Assembly: GCF_900010755.1 (NCBI RefSeq)
Contig: NZ_CZJT01000091.1
Location: 62,001 to 126,000 of the forward strand
Reading direction: 5' to 3'
DNA length: 64,000 nt
From: Paeniglutamicibacter antarcticus
GTDB lineage: Bacteria > Actinomycetota > Actinomycetes > Actinomycetales > Micrococcaceae
The translations under genes and the position numbers were made by a program. The notes beneath the pieces were generated by a model. The model was not told where the DNA came from. It saw only the letters and a list, made by a program, of their open reading frames with translations, and made no database searches. Position 1 is the stretch's first letter. Each line of letters starts with the position of its first letter. Shown in pieces: positions 53,077 to 61,935 of this stretch.

Positions 53077-54075
53077 CTAGCGCAGGTACGCCGAGCTCAT
53101 CCAGCCGGTCTTCGCCCCGTATTTCACCTGCACCCACACGCCTGATTTCTTGCCGGTCAGGGTAACTTTCGTGCCCTTTTTCACCGTCATGAGGATGGCC
53201 GAACCTGTGGTTGCGCCCTGGCGCAGATTCACATTTGCGGTGGTGGTCTTGGTGGTGGCCGTAACGGTGGTTGGCTTGGGCGCCGGCTTCGGGGCGCTGG
53301 CAACACCGTAATAGTGCTCCAGGGTCTTGGATTTCTTCTTCACCATGGCGTTGGCCTGCGCTGGTCCCACGTAGCGGAAATGCCACGGTTCGTACTTCAC
53401 GCCGGTGACGCTTTCCTGGCCCTTGGGGTAGCGCAGCACAAAGCCGTACTTCGGGGCGTTCTTGGCCATCCATTTGCCCACCGGCGTGTTGGCGAAGCAA
53501 TCCTGCAGGGCGCATGCGCGGTTGTAGTTGCCCACGTCGATGCTCAAGCCGGTCTGGTGCTCGGAGGTGCCGGGTTTTGCCGCGATACGCAGGGCATAGG
53601 CGGATCCGTACCAGGCCGTGTACTGGTCAACAATCTGCTTTTGCGAGGCGTAAGAACGGTACCCGGAGGTGAGTTTGATGCTCACGCCGTCCTTTTTGGC
53701 GGCCGCGGCAAGTTTCCGGTAGGCGGTTGCGGTAGTGGTTTGCAGGCGAACGCCGGTTCCGGAGATGGTCGAGGTTTTCGGTACAAAGGTCTTGGGAACC
53801 AAAGGGTAGAACTTGGAAACCAGCACGTCGGCCTTGGCAGGGTTGCGTGGCGGCACCGGCTTCTTGGCAAGCTGAGGGGCGACGGCGAGTGCAGGGGCGA
53901 CGGCGAATTGCGGGGCAATGGTGAGCGCCGATGGGACCAGCAGTGGTGCCGCAACAGGTGCTGCCGCAGTTACAGGAACTGCCGCCAGGGCAGGTGCCAC
54001 CCAGGAAGTGAACCACAGGGAAAGTGTCAGTGCCGAAGCTGCCAGGAGGGCCGGGATTTTTACGTGTTTGCGCAT
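53077..54075 (-). CDS. D-alanyl-D-alanine carboxypeptidase, VanY/M15B family, with SH3b domain
   Basis: 332 residues from ATG 54075: signal peptide of about 32 residues ending 'ALA', an Ala/Pro/Val-rich linker with repeats ('VAPALAVAPQLAKKPVPP'), then the M15B peptidase domain with 'LTSGYRSYASQKQIVD', zinc ligands in 'SEHQTGLSIDVGNY' and the catalytic Glu and His in 'KYEPWHFRYVG'. A C-terminal SH3b domain ('NVNLRQGATTGSAILMTVKK', 'WMSSAYLR') binds the cell wall. It trims the terminal D-Ala of peptidoglycan stem peptides outside the membrane. GTG 54099 is an alternative start. Confidence 0.9.
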   Translation of the reverse strand: MRKHVKIPALLAASALTLSLWFTSWVAPALAAVPVTAAAPVAAPLLVPSALTIAPQFAVAPALAVAPQLAKKPVPPRNPAKADVLVSKFYPLVPKTFVPKTSTISGTGVRLQTTTATAYRKLAAAAKKDGVSIKLTSGYRSYASQKQIVDQYTAWYGSAYALRIAAKPGTSEHQTGLSIDVGNYNRACALQDCFANTPVGKWMAKNAPKYGFVLRYPKGQESVTGVKYEPWHFRYVGPAQANAMVKKKSKTLEHYYGVASAPKPAPKPTTVTATTKTTTANVNLRQGATTGSAILMTVKKGTKVTLTGKKSGVWVQVKYGAKTGWMSSAYLR

Positions 54076-54144
54076 GGTGTGGAGCCGGTGGCCAATCACT
54101 TGATGACGCCGGACCTTGCTGCGCGGCGTGCCGTGAGGCCCATC

Positions 54145-54819
54145 CTATCCAGACGCGGGGGCGAATAGCCGGGAATGGGGGTTGAAAATTCCCGAGGCAA
54201 TGTAGAAGACGTTGCTGAAGACGATGAGCACCGCATTGGTGATGAGGTACATCGCGGTGGTCAGTGCCGGGACCGCGTCGGGGTTCAGCGTGTAGGCGAA
54301 ATACACGCGCAATGCGGCATCAACCAGGAATCCTAGTCCCCAGATGAGGGTCGAAGTCCGCCACATCCGCCGGAAACGCGGCGCCGATTCCCAGTGGTTT
54401 TCCCACCCGCCGGGCCAGTGCAGCCGGCCCTCGAGCAGCGGCCGGGTGAACGTGTATACAAGTGGCCGGGGTGAGCGCAGGGAATAGATGAACCAGCATC
54501 CGGTTCCGGCGGTGATTGCTGCATCGCGGGCCATCAAGAATTGCGGGCTCCCGGGAATGAACGCCAGCAGCACCGCGGCCAGCGAGACCAGGGAAAAGTA
54601 CGTGGTGATGATCGAGGTGCCGGGCGGGCGCCGGATCAGCGAGTAGATGGCCGGGACTCCGGTGGCCACCGCGATGATGGCCAATGCCGGGTAGATTTCC
54701 AGGCCCAGGAGGCGCAACGCGTAGTAGAGCGCCGGCGGAAGCGCCATCGCGGCCACGAACCACAGGGCGGAGACCCAGCGTGGTGCGCCGGGTGGTGTGG
54801 ATGCGCCGCCGCGAACCAC
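54145..54819 (-). CDS. VC0807-like six-span membrane protein
   Basis: 224 residues with about six membrane spans, starting 'WFVAAMALPPALYYALRLLG', with 'LAIIAVATGVPAIYSLIRRP' and a closing 'NAVLIVFSNVFYIASGIF'. This is the pattern of the VC0807/intracellular-septation-like DUF family, of unknown function. The GTG start at 54819 has AGGTG about five bases before it. It follows the DUF4287 gene in the same direction and precedes the carboxypeptidase by about 70 bp. Confidence 0.6.
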   Translation of the reverse strand: MVRGGASTPPGAPRWVSALWFVAAMALPPALYYALRLLGLEIYPALAIIAVATGVPAIYSLIRRPPGTSIITTYFSLVSLAAVLLAFIPGSPQFLMARDAAITAGTGCWFIYSLRSPRPLVYTFTRPLLEGRLHWPGGWENHWESAPRFRRMWRTSTLIWGLGFLVDAALRVYFAYTLNPDAVPALTTAMYLITNAVLIVFSNVFYIASGIFNPHSRLFAPASG

Positions 54820-54855
54820 TGGGGCACCTGGGTGACGTGGGCTGTTCGACGCGGG

Positions 54856-55074
54856 CTACTGGGGTTCGGCTGGATGTTCGGACCTGAACACATGCACCAG
54901 TGCGTTTGCGTGCCCGTGGCCGATGCCGTGCTCGGATTTCAGCCAGTTGACTTGTTCCAGGTGTTTTTGTCCGGCGACAGACTCCAGCAGGCCCATCCAA
55001 TGCCCGATGGGTTTGCCATAGGTGGTTTCGATTGAAGGAAAGTAGGACCGGGGCCCCTTGACGGCGTCGCTCAT
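54856..55074 (-). CDS. DUF4287 small protein
   Basis: 72 residues carrying almost the complete DUF4287 motif: 'KGPRSYFPSIETTYGKPIGH', 'LEQVNWLKSEHGIGHGHANA' and 'LVHVF'. The histidine-rich GHGHANAL end is diagnostic. Members are small cytosolic proteins of unknown function that are common in actinobacteria. ATG 55074 is the only sensible start. It lies 36 bp upstream of the VC0807-like gene. Confidence 0.85.
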   Translation of the reverse strand: MSDAVKGPRSYFPSIETTYGKPIGHWMGLLESVAGQKHLEQVNWLKSEHGIGHGHANALVHVFRSEHPAEPQ

Positions 55075-55382
55075 GGGTTAAATACGACCAAAGCCAGATT
55101 CCCGGGACAAGGGGGAGGGCAGCATCGAATCCTGAGCGGGTGACGGTCGCCAGTCGCCGCCTTGGGTGCGGTGGCGGGCGTGCAGGCATGCGTGACTTTG
55201 TACCCTAGCCGCACCACGGGTCCGGTAGCAGGATGGGAATACGCCGACGGAAGAAAAGGAACCCGGGCAACAACGCGCGGAATTCCCAAAAATCCGAAGG
55301 GCCCAACCGGGCAAGCCTCCGCCTCACGCGCCAACGACCTGTGACCCCGGGGGGAAAAATTAAAGGCAAGGAGATCTAAACC
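55075..55382. other. 308-bp divergent intergenic region
   Basis: No gene was found between the DUF4287 (-) and SPW (+) genes. Candidate promoter elements for the SPW gene are TACCCT near 55200-55205 and AAAGGAACC further down, but spacing is poor. AAGGAG at 55368-55373 is the ribosome-binding site of the next gene. Confidence 0.4.
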
Positions 55383-55748
55383 ATGAAGCGGTTTGGTGGA
55401 TGGCAGAACTGGTTGGTAGTGGCAGCCGGCGTGTATACGTTGCTTGCCATAACGTGGACCAACGCTGTGGGTTCTTCGAATACGTACATGACCGCCGGCG
55501 GTATCGCATTGATTGTCATCGGCGCCATCAACATGGTGGCACCGGGCATGCCGGCAGCCGAATGGATCCAGTTGGTGGTGGCTTTGGCCGTCGTCGCATC
55601 CCCATGGATCGGCAGCTTTGCAACGGGCATGCCGGGCGTCGCCTGGAACACCTGGATTCCGGGTGTGGTGGCACTTGCAGCCACGGGCTTGGCAATCCAG
55701 CCGGCCATGAAGGTTTACCACGAGCACCATCCGGTGGCTTCGCACTAG
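55383..55748 (+). CDS. SPW-repeat membrane protein
   Basis: 121 residues, four membrane spans in two similar halves: 'WQNWLVVAAGVYTLLA' with 'IALIVIGAINMV', then 'WIQLVVALAVVASPWIGSF' with 'IPGVVALAATGLAI'. The SPW signature is seen once as SPWIG in the second half; the first half has diverged (AITWT). These small membrane proteins are common in actinobacteria and often follow stress or tolerance genes; function unknown. AAGGAG lies nine bases before ATG 55383. Confidence 0.8.
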   Translation: MKRFGGWQNWLVVAAGVYTLLAITWTNAVGSSNTYMTAGGIALIVIGAINMVAPGMPAAEWIQLVVALAVVASPWIGSFATGMPGVAWNTWIPGVVALAATGLAIQPAMKVYHEHHPVASH

Positions 55749-55890
55749 TTGCGTAGGGGAGAACGGAAGCTGGTCACTGTGCAGGCAGGTCCCGGACGCT
55801 GGTCGACGGGGCCTGCTTTCATGCCGTGATGTCGTGGTGCGCACCGAGGTGGATGCCGGCAGACGGATTCGTTGACGATAATCTGGGACC

Positions 55891-56403
55891 ATGCTCTTAC
55901 GTAGCGAAACCCCAGATGACCGCCCCGCGATCGGCAAGGTTGTGTCGAAGGCGTTTGCCGACCCCGCCACGCCGGGCGAGCCCGGTGAAGTGGCGTTGTT
56001 GGAAGCACTGTATGCATGCGATGAATACATCGACCGATTCTCGGTGGTCGCACTCGTGGATGGGGAGCTCGTGGGCCACGCGATCGCCACGCGCGGGTGG
56101 CTCGACGGAGACATCCCGCTCTTGGGACTGGGCCCCATTGCCGTGGCCCCGGAGCACCAGGGCCGGGGGATCGGTGGGGCATTGCTCACCGAGATCCGCG
56201 AGCGGGCAACCGCATCGGGGGAGCAAGCCATCGTCCTGCTGGGGCATACCGGGTATTACCCGCGCTTCGGTTATGTTCCGGCGATTCCCGCCGGGATCCT
56301 GCCCTCGGACCTGGGCTGGGCGGATCACTTCATGGTTTTGGCGCTTGATGACCGTGAACTTCCGCGCGGCACGTTCACCTACGCGGCACCGTTTGGTGTG
56401 TAG
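55891..56403 (+). CDS. GNAT-family N-acetyltransferase (YhbS-like)
   Basis: 170 residues, compact single GNAT domain: 'LRSETPDDRPAIGKVVSKAF', 'LVGHAIATRGWLDG', acetyl-CoA loop 'IAVAPEHQGRGIGGALLTEI' and 'IVLLGHTGYYPRFGYVPA', which is the YhbS pattern. The substrate is unknown. TAATCT at 55879-55884 is exactly six bases before ATG, without a ribosome-binding site, indicating a leaderless message. Confidence 0.88.
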   Translation: MLLRSETPDDRPAIGKVVSKAFADPATPGEPGEVALLEALYACDEYIDRFSVVALVDGELVGHAIATRGWLDGDIPLLGLGPIAVAPEHQGRGIGGALLTEIRERATASGEQAIVLLGHTGYYPRFGYVPAIPAGILPSDLGWADHFMVLALDDRELPRGTFTYAAPFGV

Positions 56404-56442
56404 GCTGCGGATCTAGCCTCCAGCACGGCTACCCGGCTGCAT

Positions 56443-56484
56443 GCCAACAGCGAGGGGGCCGTGCTGGCTCCCCTCGCCGTTGGC
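56443..56484 (+). terminator. Hairpin terminator after the YhbS-like gene
   Basis: GCCAACAGCGAGGGG at 56443-56457 pairs with CCCCTCGCCGTTGGC at 56470-56484 with one mismatched position around a 12-base loop. It lies 40 bp past the stop codon and before the convergent MarR gene. Confidence 0.75.
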
Positions 56485-56555
56485 CCGGTGCTTGCCCGGT
56501 GTATTGACAGATTTTTAGCCAGTGCCTGCTGCCTGGCGGCTGCCGGAAGCGGCGC

Positions 56556-57023
56556 TTAGCCGGCTTCGACGTGGTTGCGCAGCTTGGTGGTCAGCTGTTG
56601 GAGCACCTTGAACTCCTCGGCGTCCAGCGCATCCCCGATCAGCGTGTGGATGCCCTTGACATGTTCGCGGCCGATCTCCTTTTGCAATCGAGCGCCCGCC
56701 TCGGTCAGCATGAACAGCACCGCCCGTTGGTCGGTGGGATCCGGCTCCCTGGACACCAGACCCTTGGATTCGAGCCGGTCAGCCATCCGGCTGAGACTCG
56801 GCTGGGAAATCAGCAGGTGCTGGTTCAAATCCGAGAGCCGGCTGGACCCGGAGGGGCAGCGCGAGAGGTTGAAGAGTACGTCGTACTCCCGGGTGCTCAG
56901 CTGCTTGAACTCCGGCAGCTTTTGCAGCTTGCGCATCACCGAGACCTGGGCCCGGAAGAGCGACTCCCATGCCGCATTCGAGTCACGCAGCGAGGCGGCA
57001 CCCGGTGTCTCGGGGTCAGGCAT
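56556..57023 (-). CDS. MarR-family transcriptional regulator
   Basis: 155 residues with an all-helical dimer and winged helix: 'QLSTREYDVLFNLSRCPSGS', recognition region 'HLLISQPSLSRMADRLESKG', wing 'VSREPDPTDQRAVLFMLTEA'. ATG 57023 overlaps the stop of the monooxygenase gene by eight bases (ATGCCTGA), so translation is coupled. It probably represses its own operon and the divergent exporter through the TGTATGC palindrome at 58187-58204. The ligand is unknown. Confidence 0.85.
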   Translation of the reverse strand: MPDPETPGAASLRDSNAAWESLFRAQVSVMRKLQKLPEFKQLSTREYDVLFNLSRCPSGSSRLSDLNQHLLISQPSLSRMADRLESKGLVSREPDPTDQRAVLFMLTEAGARLQKEIGREHVKGIHTLIGDALDAEEFKVLQQLTTKLRNHVEAG

Positions 57024-58137
57024 TGGTGCCACCTGTGGATCCAACCGATCCGGCCGCCAGCTTGGCATCGCGTGCTGCCACGCGGTTGGCGTGGGTCGGT
57101 GCCTCCGGGTGGTCGGCGGGCTTGCGTGAGTCAAGTTCCTTGCGCAGTTCCGGCAGCACGTATTCGCCGAACAGGTCCAGCTGCTCCAGCACGGTCTTGA
57201 CCGGCAGGCCCGCGTGGTCCACCAGGAAGAGCTGGCGGTGGTAGTTGCCGAATGCCTCCTGGAAGGTGAGGGTCTTTTCGATCATTTCCTGCGGTGAGCC
57301 GACCGTCAGCGGGGTCTGCTCCATGAAGTCCTCCATGGAGGGGCCGTGGCCGTAGACCGGTGCGTTGTTGAAGTACGGGCGGAATTCGTTCATGGCGTCC
57401 TGTGAGTTCTTGCGGATGAAGAACTGGCCGCCCAGGCCCACGATCGCTTGGTCCGCGCGGCCGTGGCCGTAGTGCTCGTAGCGTTCGCGGTAGAGATCGA
57501 TCAGCTGCTGGTAGTGCTCCTTGGGCCAGAAGATGTTGTTGGCGAAAAAGCCATCGCCGTAGTAGGCGGCGATCTCGGCGACCTGCGGGGTGCGGATGGA
57601 GCCGTGCCAGACAAACGGTGCCACGTCATCGAGCGGACGCGGGGTGGAGGTGAAGTTCTGCAGCGGGGTGCGGTACTTGCCCTCCCAGTTCACGACGTCC
57701 TCGTCCCAGAGGCGGCGCAGCAGGTTGTAGTTTTCAATCGTCAGGTTCACCGAGTCCTGCATGTTCTTGCCGAACCACGGGTAGACCGGCGCGGTGTTGC
57801 CGCGGCCCAGCACCAGGTCCACGCGGCCGCCGGCGAGGTTCTGCAGCATCGAGAAGTCCTCGGCGATCTTCACCGGGTCGTTGGTGGTGATCAGCGTGGT
57901 GGCAGTGGAGAGGATCAGCTTCTCGGTCTGCGCGGCGATGTAGGCCAGTGTGGTGGTGGGGGAGGATGAGAAGAACGGGCGGTTGTGGTGCTCGCCGATG
58001 GCGAAGACATCCATGCCGACCTCTTCGGTCTTTTTGGCAATGGCGACGATGTCGTCGATGCGCTGCTTTTCACTCGGGGTGTTGCCGCTGACCGGGTTGC
58101 GGGTGATGTCGCTGACCGAGAATATGCCGAACTGCAT
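57016..58137 (-). CDS. LLM-class flavin monooxygenase, CE1758 family
   Basis: 373 residues, a TIM-barrel luciferase-like monooxygenase: 'MQFGIFSVSDITRNPVSGNT', 'VFAIGEHHNRPFFSSSPTT', 'NLAGGRVDLVLGRGNTAPVY', 'DDVAPFVWHGSIRTPQVAEI', 'LFLVDHAGLPVKTVLEQLDL'. The start matches what I remember of the CE1758-type FMN-dependent family of Corynebacterium and Arthrobacter. Those genes usually have an FMN reductase (CE1759 type) beside them; here a MarR regulator takes that place. ATG 58137 with GGAGGG six bases before it is the start. It needs FMNH2 from elsewhere. Confidence 0.88.
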   Translation of the reverse strand: MQFGIFSVSDITRNPVSGNTPSEKQRIDDIVAIAKKTEEVGMDVFAIGEHHNRPFFSSSPTTTLAYIAAQTEKLILSTATTLITTNDPVKIAEDFSMLQNLAGGRVDLVLGRGNTAPVYPWFGKNMQDSVNLTIENYNLLRRLWDEDVVNWEGKYRTPLQNFTSTPRPLDDVAPFVWHGSIRTPQVAEIAAYYGDGFFANNIFWPKEHYQQLIDLYRERYEHYGHGRADQAIVGLGGQFFIRKNSQDAMNEFRPYFNNAPVYGHGPSMEDFMEQTPLTVGSPQEMIEKTLTFQEAFGNYHRQLFLVDHAGLPVKTVLEQLDLFGEYVLPELRKELDSRKPADHPEAPTHANRVAARDAKLAAGSVGSTGGTNA

Positions 58138-58186
58138 GGTGTCCCTCCTGGGGGGTGTTTGGTGCTGACAATCATTCTGCCATATT

Positions 58187-58204
58187 TGTATGCGTTTGCA
58201 TGTA
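58187..58204. promoter_or_regulatory. Candidate MarR operator between the monooxygenase and the exporter
   Basis: TGTATGCGTTTGCATGTA is an imperfect palindrome with an ATGC-GTTT-GCAT core. It lies 50 bp before the monooxygenase start and 85 bp before the exporter start, so one site could control both divergent units. Confidence 0.5.
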
Positions 58205-58288
58205 ATAGCGCGCCGGTGGGTCAAATAATTCCCGGGCGCATTGTGCTGCGCATCACGTCAGAAACGAAGTCCGCGATATAGTCCGGCT

Positions 58289-59797
58289 ATGGACCACTCG
58301 CCTTCACCCTCAGTGAACCCCTCAGGAGCACCAGCCGGAGGCCTCGCCAACGTCCCGGTCCGCTGGGGTGCTGTCGCTTCGATCGTCGGATTCCTGGCCC
58401 TGGTGGAGATCACCAGCGGCATCCTTCAGGGCTATTACACGCCGCTGATGACGGACATCGCAAGGCATCTGGGCATCCACGATGCCGATGTGAATTGGTT
58501 CGAGGCCGCCCAACTGATGGTCTCCGCGCTTGCGGTGCCGTTGCTGGCATCCCTTGGGGATATCTTCGGGCACAAGCGCATGCTGCTGATCTCCGCGATC
58601 GTCACCGCGGCAGCCTCCTGGGCCGTGGTGTTTGCCGGTTCCTTCACCACCTTCCTGATCGCCTGGGCGTTCCAGGGGTTCTATGCCGTGTGGCTGCCGC
58701 TGGAAATTGCCATCATCTTCTCGCGCTCCCGCAAGCTCGGGGCGCCTGGGCCCATCACCCGTCGCGCAGCGGGCCTGTTGGTGGGTGCGCTCCAGCTCGG
58801 CGTGATCGGCGGTGCCCTGGCGGGAGGTGCGCTGATTGGGATCTTTGGCGGAAACCTGGCGCTGACGATGGTGATCCCGGCAGTCGCCACCACGTTATGC
58901 ATCTTTGCCGTGGGCTTCGGGGTGCCCGATGACGGGGCGCGCAACGGTGCAAAAATCGACGGCGGAGGCTTTGGCTACCTCGCCGTCGGCCTGCTGCTGC
59001 TCACCAGCGGACTGAGTTTCCTGCGCATCAACGGGCCTTCAAGCCCGCTGGTCTGGGGTTGCCTGGTGCTCGGGTTGGCGGTGCTGTACGTGTTCTACCG
59101 CCACGAAAACAAGCAGGACGACCCGCTAATCGACTTCAAGGTGCTCTTCGCCCGCTCCATGTGGCCGCTGCAACTCACCGCCGGGCTCTTTGGCGTCTCG
59201 GTGCTTGGCGCCCAGATCCCCATGAGCACCTTTGCCCGCACCGACCCCGCGGTCAACGGCTACGGGCTGGGCCTGAGTGCCTCCGGGGTCTCGATCATCA
59301 TTGGCGCCTACGTGCTTTCGCTGCTCATCGGCGCGCTGCTCTTCCCGCTTGCTGCACGCCTCATGGGAACCCGGATGACACTGGTTGCTGCAAGCACCTT
59401 GGTGGGCATCGGCTACCTGATGTTCCTGCCGCTGCACGGATCGCTCGCCCAGGTCCTGGCCAACATGATTGTTGCCGGCCTGGGCTCCGGTGCGCTGGTG
59501 GCGGCGCTTCCGGCCGCCGCGGCCGCCGCCGCGCCGTTCCACCGCACCGGCATGGCCACCGGACTGACCAACGCGGTCAAGACCATCGGCGGGTCCTTTG
59601 CCTCGGCGATCTTTGGACTGGCGCTGATCGGGCAGGTTGCCGGTGCTGCCACGGAGGGAGCCGGGGAGAACTTTGCTGCCCCGCTGGCCGGCTACATGAT
59701 CGTCTGGGCCATCTGCGGCGGAACCGCCATCGTGTGTGCACTTGCCTTGTTGGCGGTCCCGCGCGGTGCGCTGGAGGATGCGCCCGTTCACGCATGA
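58289..59797 (+). CDS. MFS exporter, DHA2-like
   Basis: 502 residues with twelve to fourteen membrane spans after a Pro/Ser-rich N-terminus of about 20 residues. Motif A appears as 'LASLGDIFGHKRMLLISAIV' near residue 90, and Gly/Ala-rich helices follow. Drug or metabolite export is the usual role of the family. ATG 58289 lies exactly six bases after TATAGT, with no ribosome-binding site; the frame to 58241 is not used. It is divergent from the monooxygenase-MarR unit, suggesting that it exports a compound that the regulator senses. Confidence 0.83.
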   Translation: MDHSPSPSVNPSGAPAGGLANVPVRWGAVASIVGFLALVEITSGILQGYYTPLMTDIARHLGIHDADVNWFEAAQLMVSALAVPLLASLGDIFGHKRMLLISAIVTAAASWAVVFAGSFTTFLIAWAFQGFYAVWLPLEIAIIFSRSRKLGAPGPITRRAAGLLVGALQLGVIGGALAGGALIGIFGGNLALTMVIPAVATTLCIFAVGFGVPDDGARNGAKIDGGGFGYLAVGLLLLTSGLSFLRINGPSSPLVWGCLVLGLAVLYVFYRHENKQDDPLIDFKVLFARSMWPLQLTAGLFGVSVLGAQIPMSTFARTDPAVNGYGLGLSASGVSIIIGAYVLSLLIGALLFPLAARLMGTRMTLVAASTLVGIGYLMFLPLHGSLAQVLANMIVAGLGSGALVAALPAAAAAAAPFHRTGMATGLTNAVKTIGGSFASAIFGLALIGQVAGAATEGAGENFAAPLAGYMIVWAICGGTAIVCALALLAVPRGALEDAPVHA

Positions 59798-59889
59798 GTC
59801 CAACGTCCGGGTTTTGTGTCCATCCGTCGTGCCGGTGTCACGGGATCGCGGGGGTGCGCACTTGGCCTCGCGCATGCGGGCATGAGAAC

Positions 59890-59930
59890 GCCCCGGAACC
59901 ATGGCGAGTTCTCACGCCTGATTCCGGGGC
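59890..59930 (+). terminator. Hairpin terminator after the MFS exporter
   Basis: GCCCCGGAA at 59890-59898 pairs with TTCCGGGGC at 59922-59930. An alternative inner pairing GAGAAC/GTTCTC also exists, so two conformations are possible. Confidence 0.5.
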
Positions 59931-59960
59931 GAATCCCGGGTGCTGCTGTGTTGTTGGCGG

Positions 59961-60105
59961 TTAGCCGATACGGCGCAAGGTTCCGCAGCCGTTCTTCTCA
60001 AATCCGGTGGCCCAGGACGGGATATCCACGAGTACGGAACCGGAGGTGAAATCATTGTCGATGATTTCGTCCAAGTCGCCGGTGATTCCGTCGAGGGTTG
60101 CCCGG
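59961..60105 (-). pseudogene. 3' remnant of a secreted DUF-type lipoprotein gene
   Basis: On the minus strand the frame from about 60105 to TAA 59961-59963 reads 'LDGITGDLDEIIDNDFTSGS', then 'VLVDIPSWATGFEKNGCGTL'. This matches the end of actinobacterial extracellular proteins with a repeated pattern of acidic loop, then 'F..NGCGT', often seen after a lipobox and a C-Y-W-A-R motif. The upstream part is missing: the frame runs into the end of the HNH gene. I infer a truncated remnant left after a deletion or insertion. Confidence 0.45.
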
Positions 60106-60106
60106 G

Positions 60107-61834
60107 TCAGAATAGCGGAGGCTGCTGACCCTGCCAATGGGTATTGCGGCGGGGGATCTGCGCAGGGTCTTCGTGCTGGGGCAGAATGACCCAGGGCACG
60201 CCGTTTTTCATGATGATCGTGAGATCCCCGTTGTCGGCGGCGCGGTGGTCGGAGGTGCAGAACATGCCGAGGTTCTGCACACTGGTGCCGCCGCCCTCGG
60301 ACCACGGCTTGATGTGGTGGAATTCGCAGTGTTCGGGCGGAGTGGTGCACCCCGGCTTGAGGCAACCACGGTCGCGGGCGCGGATGGCCGCCTTCATGGA
60401 CTCGGGTGGATATCGCCGGGCTCTGCCGTAGTCAAGGATCTGGCCGTCGCCGCCCAACACGATCGGGATGAAGTTGAATTCCGTGAGCCGCTGGCGTAGC
60501 CGGGAGACCGGGATTTCCAGTCCGTGTGCGCTCCATCCGGCGCCGCGGGCCAACCCAGCAAGGGTTTCGAGGTTGATGTAGACGAACAACGTCGAGGTGG
60601 GGAGCCCGGTGGCGCCCTTGCCGGGGGAGCGCGGTGTGCGCATCAAATTCAGCAATGTTTGCAGGTGCCGTTGTGCGGGAGTGGGATCCTCGAGGTCTCC
60701 GTCTGCGTCCGGATCAGGTTCCCCGAGATCGGAATCGTCCTCAAAGGTTTCGGCCCGGGACGGGCGGTCAAACCAGTCCGGGCCGTCAGACGATGTGCCA
60801 AACAGGGGATCCTGATCGGTTGGATTGGTGGGTGTGGGGTCTTGGTCACCTGCGGTTTCGGAAGCTTCTGGAGCTTCGACGATGGGAGCGGGAACACCGG
60901 GGCGGAACGGGATGGTAGCAGCCTTGGCCATGGCGCGGCGGTTGCCGGCCAGCGTGCGGGCGTTGTCTGAGGCTGCAAAGTGCGAGAGAAAGATCTCGGC
61001 GTCTTCGTTGAGCATGCATGCGGTGAAGTAGGTGAGATGGCGGGTGCGCTTGCTGACGAGGATGCCCGTCTTGTTGCGCAGTTCCTGCTTGGTGGGCGGC
61101 GCGTCGTTGCGGCCAAGTTCATCGGATATCAGGTCAAGCAGCGACTTGGTGTTCTTGGGCTCGCCGGCGCCGATGGATTCCGCGACACGGGATTCTGCAC
61201 CCCGGGCAAACTCCGCGGCGTCGGGGCGGGCCTCGATGACAGGGCGCATTTCCTCAAGTTTCCGTGCCGCGGCGGCCACGGTGGACAGGTTGCCCTGCCC
61301 GGTGGCAAGCTGTTCGGCGAGCTTGGGATAGCGCGGGCCGCACGGGATCCCGAATTGGTCGGTGCCCGGCAGCAAGTCATCGGCGGCGTTGATGCGTCGC
61401 AGGACGGACCAATAGTCGATTCCGGTCATCGTGGCCAAACAGTCGGCAGGTGTCTTGAATTGCAGCCGGCCGGTGGGCACCGTGCGCGGATCCTCGGGAA
61501 GCAGTTGTTCCCCGGCCACAAAGGCGACGGGGTTATCGGCCACGGAACGCAGCACGGTGAGCGATTCGGCGGGGAGTTCATGGACCAGGGACTGCCGGGA
61601 GAGCTGCGCGAACTTCATCTTGGCGATGTCCAGGGCATGCTGGGCATGTTCGAGTGTCATGGCGGTGAGCAGCACGTGGACGGGGGAATTGCCGTGGGTT
61701 GCGAGTCTGGCGATCAGGGCGTCGAGCTGGTGGAAAGCCTCGAACAGCGCGCGCTGTTCATCGTCGGCGGTAGGAGAGTACCCCGGGGTGTTGCCGTGGC
61801 CGGCAAGGGTGGCGATGAAGGCATCGGACTGCAT
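60107..61834 (-). CDS. DUF222 / HNH endonuclease-domain protein (13E12 repeat family)
   Basis: 575 residues. The N-terminal two thirds are the helical DUF222 domain ('LIARLATHGNSPVHVLLTAM', 'HALDIAKMKFAQLSRQ'), with a Pro/Asp-rich linker near residues 335-395. The C-terminal HNH domain (about 485-550) has 'CLKPGCTTPPEHCEFHHIKP' and 'TDHRAADNGDLTIIMKNGV'-like residues: two Cys and the HH of the HNH motif. These actinobacterial proteins occur in many copies per genome and are linked to mobile DNA. Activity is uncertain. ATG 61834 is the start. Confidence 0.88.
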   Translation of the reverse strand: MQSDAFIATLAGHGNTPGYSPTADDEQRALFEAFHQLDALIARLATHGNSPVHVLLTAMTLEHAQHALDIAKMKFAQLSRQSLVHELPAESLTVLRSVADNPVAFVAGEQLLPEDPRTVPTGRLQFKTPADCLATMTGIDYWSVLRRINAADDLLPGTDQFGIPCGPRYPKLAEQLATGQGNLSTVAAAARKLEEMRPVIEARPDAAEFARGAESRVAESIGAGEPKNTKSLLDLISDELGRNDAPPTKQELRNKTGILVSKRTRHLTYFTACMLNEDAEIFLSHFAASDNARTLAGNRRAMAKAATIPFRPGVPAPIVEAPEASETAGDQDPTPTNPTDQDPLFGTSSDGPDWFDRPSRAETFEDDSDLGEPDPDADGDLEDPTPAQRHLQTLLNLMRTPRSPGKGATGLPTSTLFVYINLETLAGLARGAGWSAHGLEIPVSRLRQRLTEFNFIPIVLGGDGQILDYGRARRYPPESMKAAIRARDRGCLKPGCTTPPEHCEFHHIKPWSEGGGTSVQNLGMFCTSDHRAADNGDLTIIMKNGVPWVILPQHEDPAQIPRRNTHWQGQQPPLF

Positions 61835-61935
61835 GGGACAAGTGTCCGCGACGGGGAGCGCCTCCCGGGGTGGGCTGGGTCAAATTGTGGAAAAGTGCTC
61901 ACAGGCGACCGGTGACTGGCGAGGCGGAGGTGTGG

